This document shows, one piece after another, positions 61,983 through 64,000 of a DNA stretch of 64,000 nucleotides (positions within the stretch are counted from its first letter, which is position 1; every line of letters begins with the position of its first letter). The DNA is from Rhizoclosmatium globosum (taxonomy: Eukaryota; Chytridiomycota; Chytridiomycetes; Chytridiales; Chytriomycetaceae): contig MCGO01000128.1 in the NCBI GenBank assembly GCA_002104985.1, positions 51,511 through 115,510 of the forward strand. The letters run 5' to 3'. The notes beneath the pieces are model-generated. The model was not told the DNA's origin. It saw nothing but the letters and a program-made list of their open reading frames with translations, and searched no databases. Position numbers and translations under genes: made by a program.

Positions 61983-63965
61983 TCATCTTTTGAATACTGA
62001 CTCCCGAGTGATGAGACAAAGCTCCAACACCCAATCACTGACATAACCATTAACCTTATCCTCCATCACATCCATCATATCAGCATCACTACGTTGAAGG
62101 ACGTTGCTACCTCCGAAGCCGTTATCCAACAGCTTAACTAAGTTAACAACCTTATTGGGTAACGGGTCACCTCTGATGCCCAACCCATCAACAATTGGCC
62201 GACCGTCTTGAAATTGAACGACAGAGGACTCAAATGCGGAACCTGAATATGGCTCGTAACGGTAACACATTCCATCGCGACCATACGGCATTCCATCACG
62301 AACTATCGCACTCCCAAATGTCGGTAAGGGATCCTCGGACTTAACAAAAGAAACTTTTCCATCGCCTTTTCTTTCATCCACCCACGTTCCATTGTATTGT
62401 ACATTTGGATACAAATTTTGAAACGCGGAATAGTATCTATCCACATTCCCGTGGTGCAAGAAGAAGATTGGGTCGTTTGCAGCTGTCAAAGTGCTTCCCA
62501 TATCTCCATAAACGCGTTCGCCACTTTCAAGCACAAAGCTGCCACCTATTATTGTATGAACGATTCCATGGACGGACACTTCGAAGGCTGTAGAGAAGGC
62601 TTCGTAGTCTGTCCATGGAGATCCGTTTTCGTTGAGGAGTAACTCTTGCGCCAGTCGGAGATGGTCCCACTGAGAGAAGTTGAATCGGTCTTGGGGAGGA
62701 TCGTATAGACGTGAAATGCAGGGACTGTGGAGCGCTGTCCAGTTCGAAACAAGACCATCACGAACGCAGCCTGTCAACTTTTTCGGACGCGATGGAGTAG
62801 GACGACCAGTTGTACCGAGGAATTCAGGGCTCAAGGGGCCGAGTGTAGATGTAAGTTTAGAGGGATGGGTTGACCAAGACCAGTAAGGTAGAGCAAAAGA
62901 ACTGTTCTTGAGTAGAGTTTGCATTTCTTCCTCCAGGTAGTTGAGATAGTAGCGGTGCCAAGGAAAGAAAACAGGCTGTGGGACTTCGAGTGAGTGGAAC
63001 AATTGACAATAGCTTTGCACTTACAACGTGATGAATCATGTTTGTTGCCATACCGTGAACAGCTACGTAATCAAAGTAACGATTGGCTCTTCCTGTCAGA
63101 GATGGAGCTTCACGAAGAAGCGTTAGACCGCGTAGGAACTGGTTTCGTTCATCGTCTGTGAGATCTCGGTATTCTTTTCGCACTGACAATTTTGAGCAAG
63201 TTCCCTTTTCTGGAGCCCGCTCCAGGCTTAAGGCACCGTAAATCATGGTACTTGTGGAAGGGTCTTTGTCGGAACACTTTTGGAGAACCAAAGCAGTTGA
63301 AGAACCTTCCCATCCAATGCAAGTATAGTTGTAACTTGCCAATAAACCCGATTCCTGGTTTCCAAAGTGGCGTCTAATTTCCCATAGCTGACTTCGCTTT
63401 TCTGAGCATGGTTGGAGCTGTAAAAATGAAACAACGATTCAATTTTTGGTCTGATCTGAAATCAAAGACGGGATTCTCTTACCCAAACCCCAGACCCACG
63501 ATTTTGAATCCAAACAAAGACCTGTACCAACATTTCGAATCATTCCGAATGAGTGAAACCATTTTTGAGTGACAGATTCAGAGTCGCATGTTTTACAGAC
63601 ACGGCATCCTTAATAAGGTTTTCGGCATCAAGACAAACAAATCCCAATGTGGTATTTATGCGGAGCGCGTGGAAACCACCACGAGGTTGCAGTTGCTGGA
63701 TAAACATAGTCTGGCCTTGTCGATCTCTCAAATGGTTTAGGCTCAGGCAAAGGCAGAGGAAGAGAATGATTGGCAGGAGGGTAATGGATGATCTAGGCTG
63801 GATCCTTTTGACAGTCACCTCCACAGCCAACAGCTTCGCATCTTCTTCACTGGGCCATTGCTCCACAGGGCCTTGCTTGGACATGGTTGATACTTTTTTC
63901 GCTGATGCTCGGCCAACCATTTCACCACGTTTTTCTTGGTTGACTTTTGATGGGTGACAAATCAT
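61983..63965 (-). CDS. Membrane-anchored tyrosinase with N-terminal beta-trefoil-like region
   Basis: Exons 63965-63597, 63521-63483, 63417-63025 and 62975-61983 (complement) give 597 residues. A cytosolic stretch of about 55 residues precedes one helix (ITLLPIILFLCLCLSL), so a type II anchor is likely. Then comes a Cys-rich region with FVCLDAENL, WIQNRGSGVW and RSQLWEI, resembling ricin-B-type QxW repeats. The copper domain has CuA His residues in VAVHGM, NMIHHVP and FFPWHRYY, and CuB His residues in VHGIVHT and NDPIFFLHHGNVDR. It should oxidise phenols, perhaps for pigment in resting spores or wall (inference). The first intron removes an in-frame TGA. ATG 63884 is an alternative start. Confidence 0.82.
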
Positions 63966-64000
63966 CTGATTTCCCCTTTTCCCCCTTCTCTATCTCTTTT

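Noticed and set aside
61810..62034. Minus-strand open frame overlapping the tyrosinase 3' end, possibly a C-terminal exon
   Set aside because: Joining it needs a 32-nt intron with a weak donor; the tyrosinase frame ends cleanly at 61983 without it.

Overview
The window is nuclear DNA of a zoosporic, chytrid-like fungus (inference). The fungal side rests on PKC1, an Ssn8-type cyclin C, an Msc7-like aldehyde dehydrogenase, a Mub1/SamB-like MYND protein, a Pmt2-like mannosyltransferase and a chitinase-like GPI protein. The flagellated side rests on a MOK-type kinase and a C8orf74-like protein, families otherwise tied to cilia. Genes are dense, mostly multi-exonic, with GT-AG introns usually 43-75 nt long. 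I assigned splice sites by reading frame and family conservation. Every multi-exon model except the frameshifted acetyltransferase copy gives an exon sum divisible by three.

Layout. 1-9 kb: an incomplete reductase/cytochrome b5/Sel1 fusion, a mitochondrial thiamine pyrophosphate carrier, a membrane-anchored aldehyde dehydrogenase, a secreted HELTEA-motif protein and two tandem EBP sterol isomerases. 9.5-16.4 kb: PKC1, cyclin C and a C8orf74-like coiled-coil protein. 16.8-28.2 kb: tRNA-Cys, two near-identical tandem P450s, an orphan 7TM protein, an RBM39-like splicing factor, a protein O-mannosyltransferase and a second copy of the 7TM protein. 28.5-41.3 kb: GH26-like GPI protein, MOK kinase, an unclassified repeat with inverted ends, a small mitochondrial-looking protein, a PP2C phosphatase, a chitinase-like protein lacking its catalytic Glu, and a METTL24-like methyltransferase. 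41.6-52.6 kb: second tRNA-Cys, MYND protein, universal-stress-like protein, F-box/LRR protein, a relic joining an F-box scrap to part of an NRPS condensation domain, a glycerol-3-phosphate-dehydrogenase-like flavoprotein with a BFD [2Fe-2S] tail, an SDR, a GPCR-like receptor and tRNA-Val. 52.8-64 kb: mitochondrial enoyl-CoA hydratase, a large acidic protein, complex I 21 kDa subunit, two tandem Eis-like acetyltransferases (the first frameshifted) and a membrane-anchored tyrosinase.

The genes do not form one pathway. Local duplication is the main theme: EBP, P450, Eis-like and 7TM pairs are caught at different stages, from near-identical to decayed or intron-rearranged. I found no CRISPR, rRNA or intact transposon. 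The most unusual items are the reductase/b5/Sel1 fusion, the inactive chitinase-like protein, the F-box/NRPS chimera, the frameshifted acetyltransferase, a possible 26-nt intron and the flagellar-type genes.
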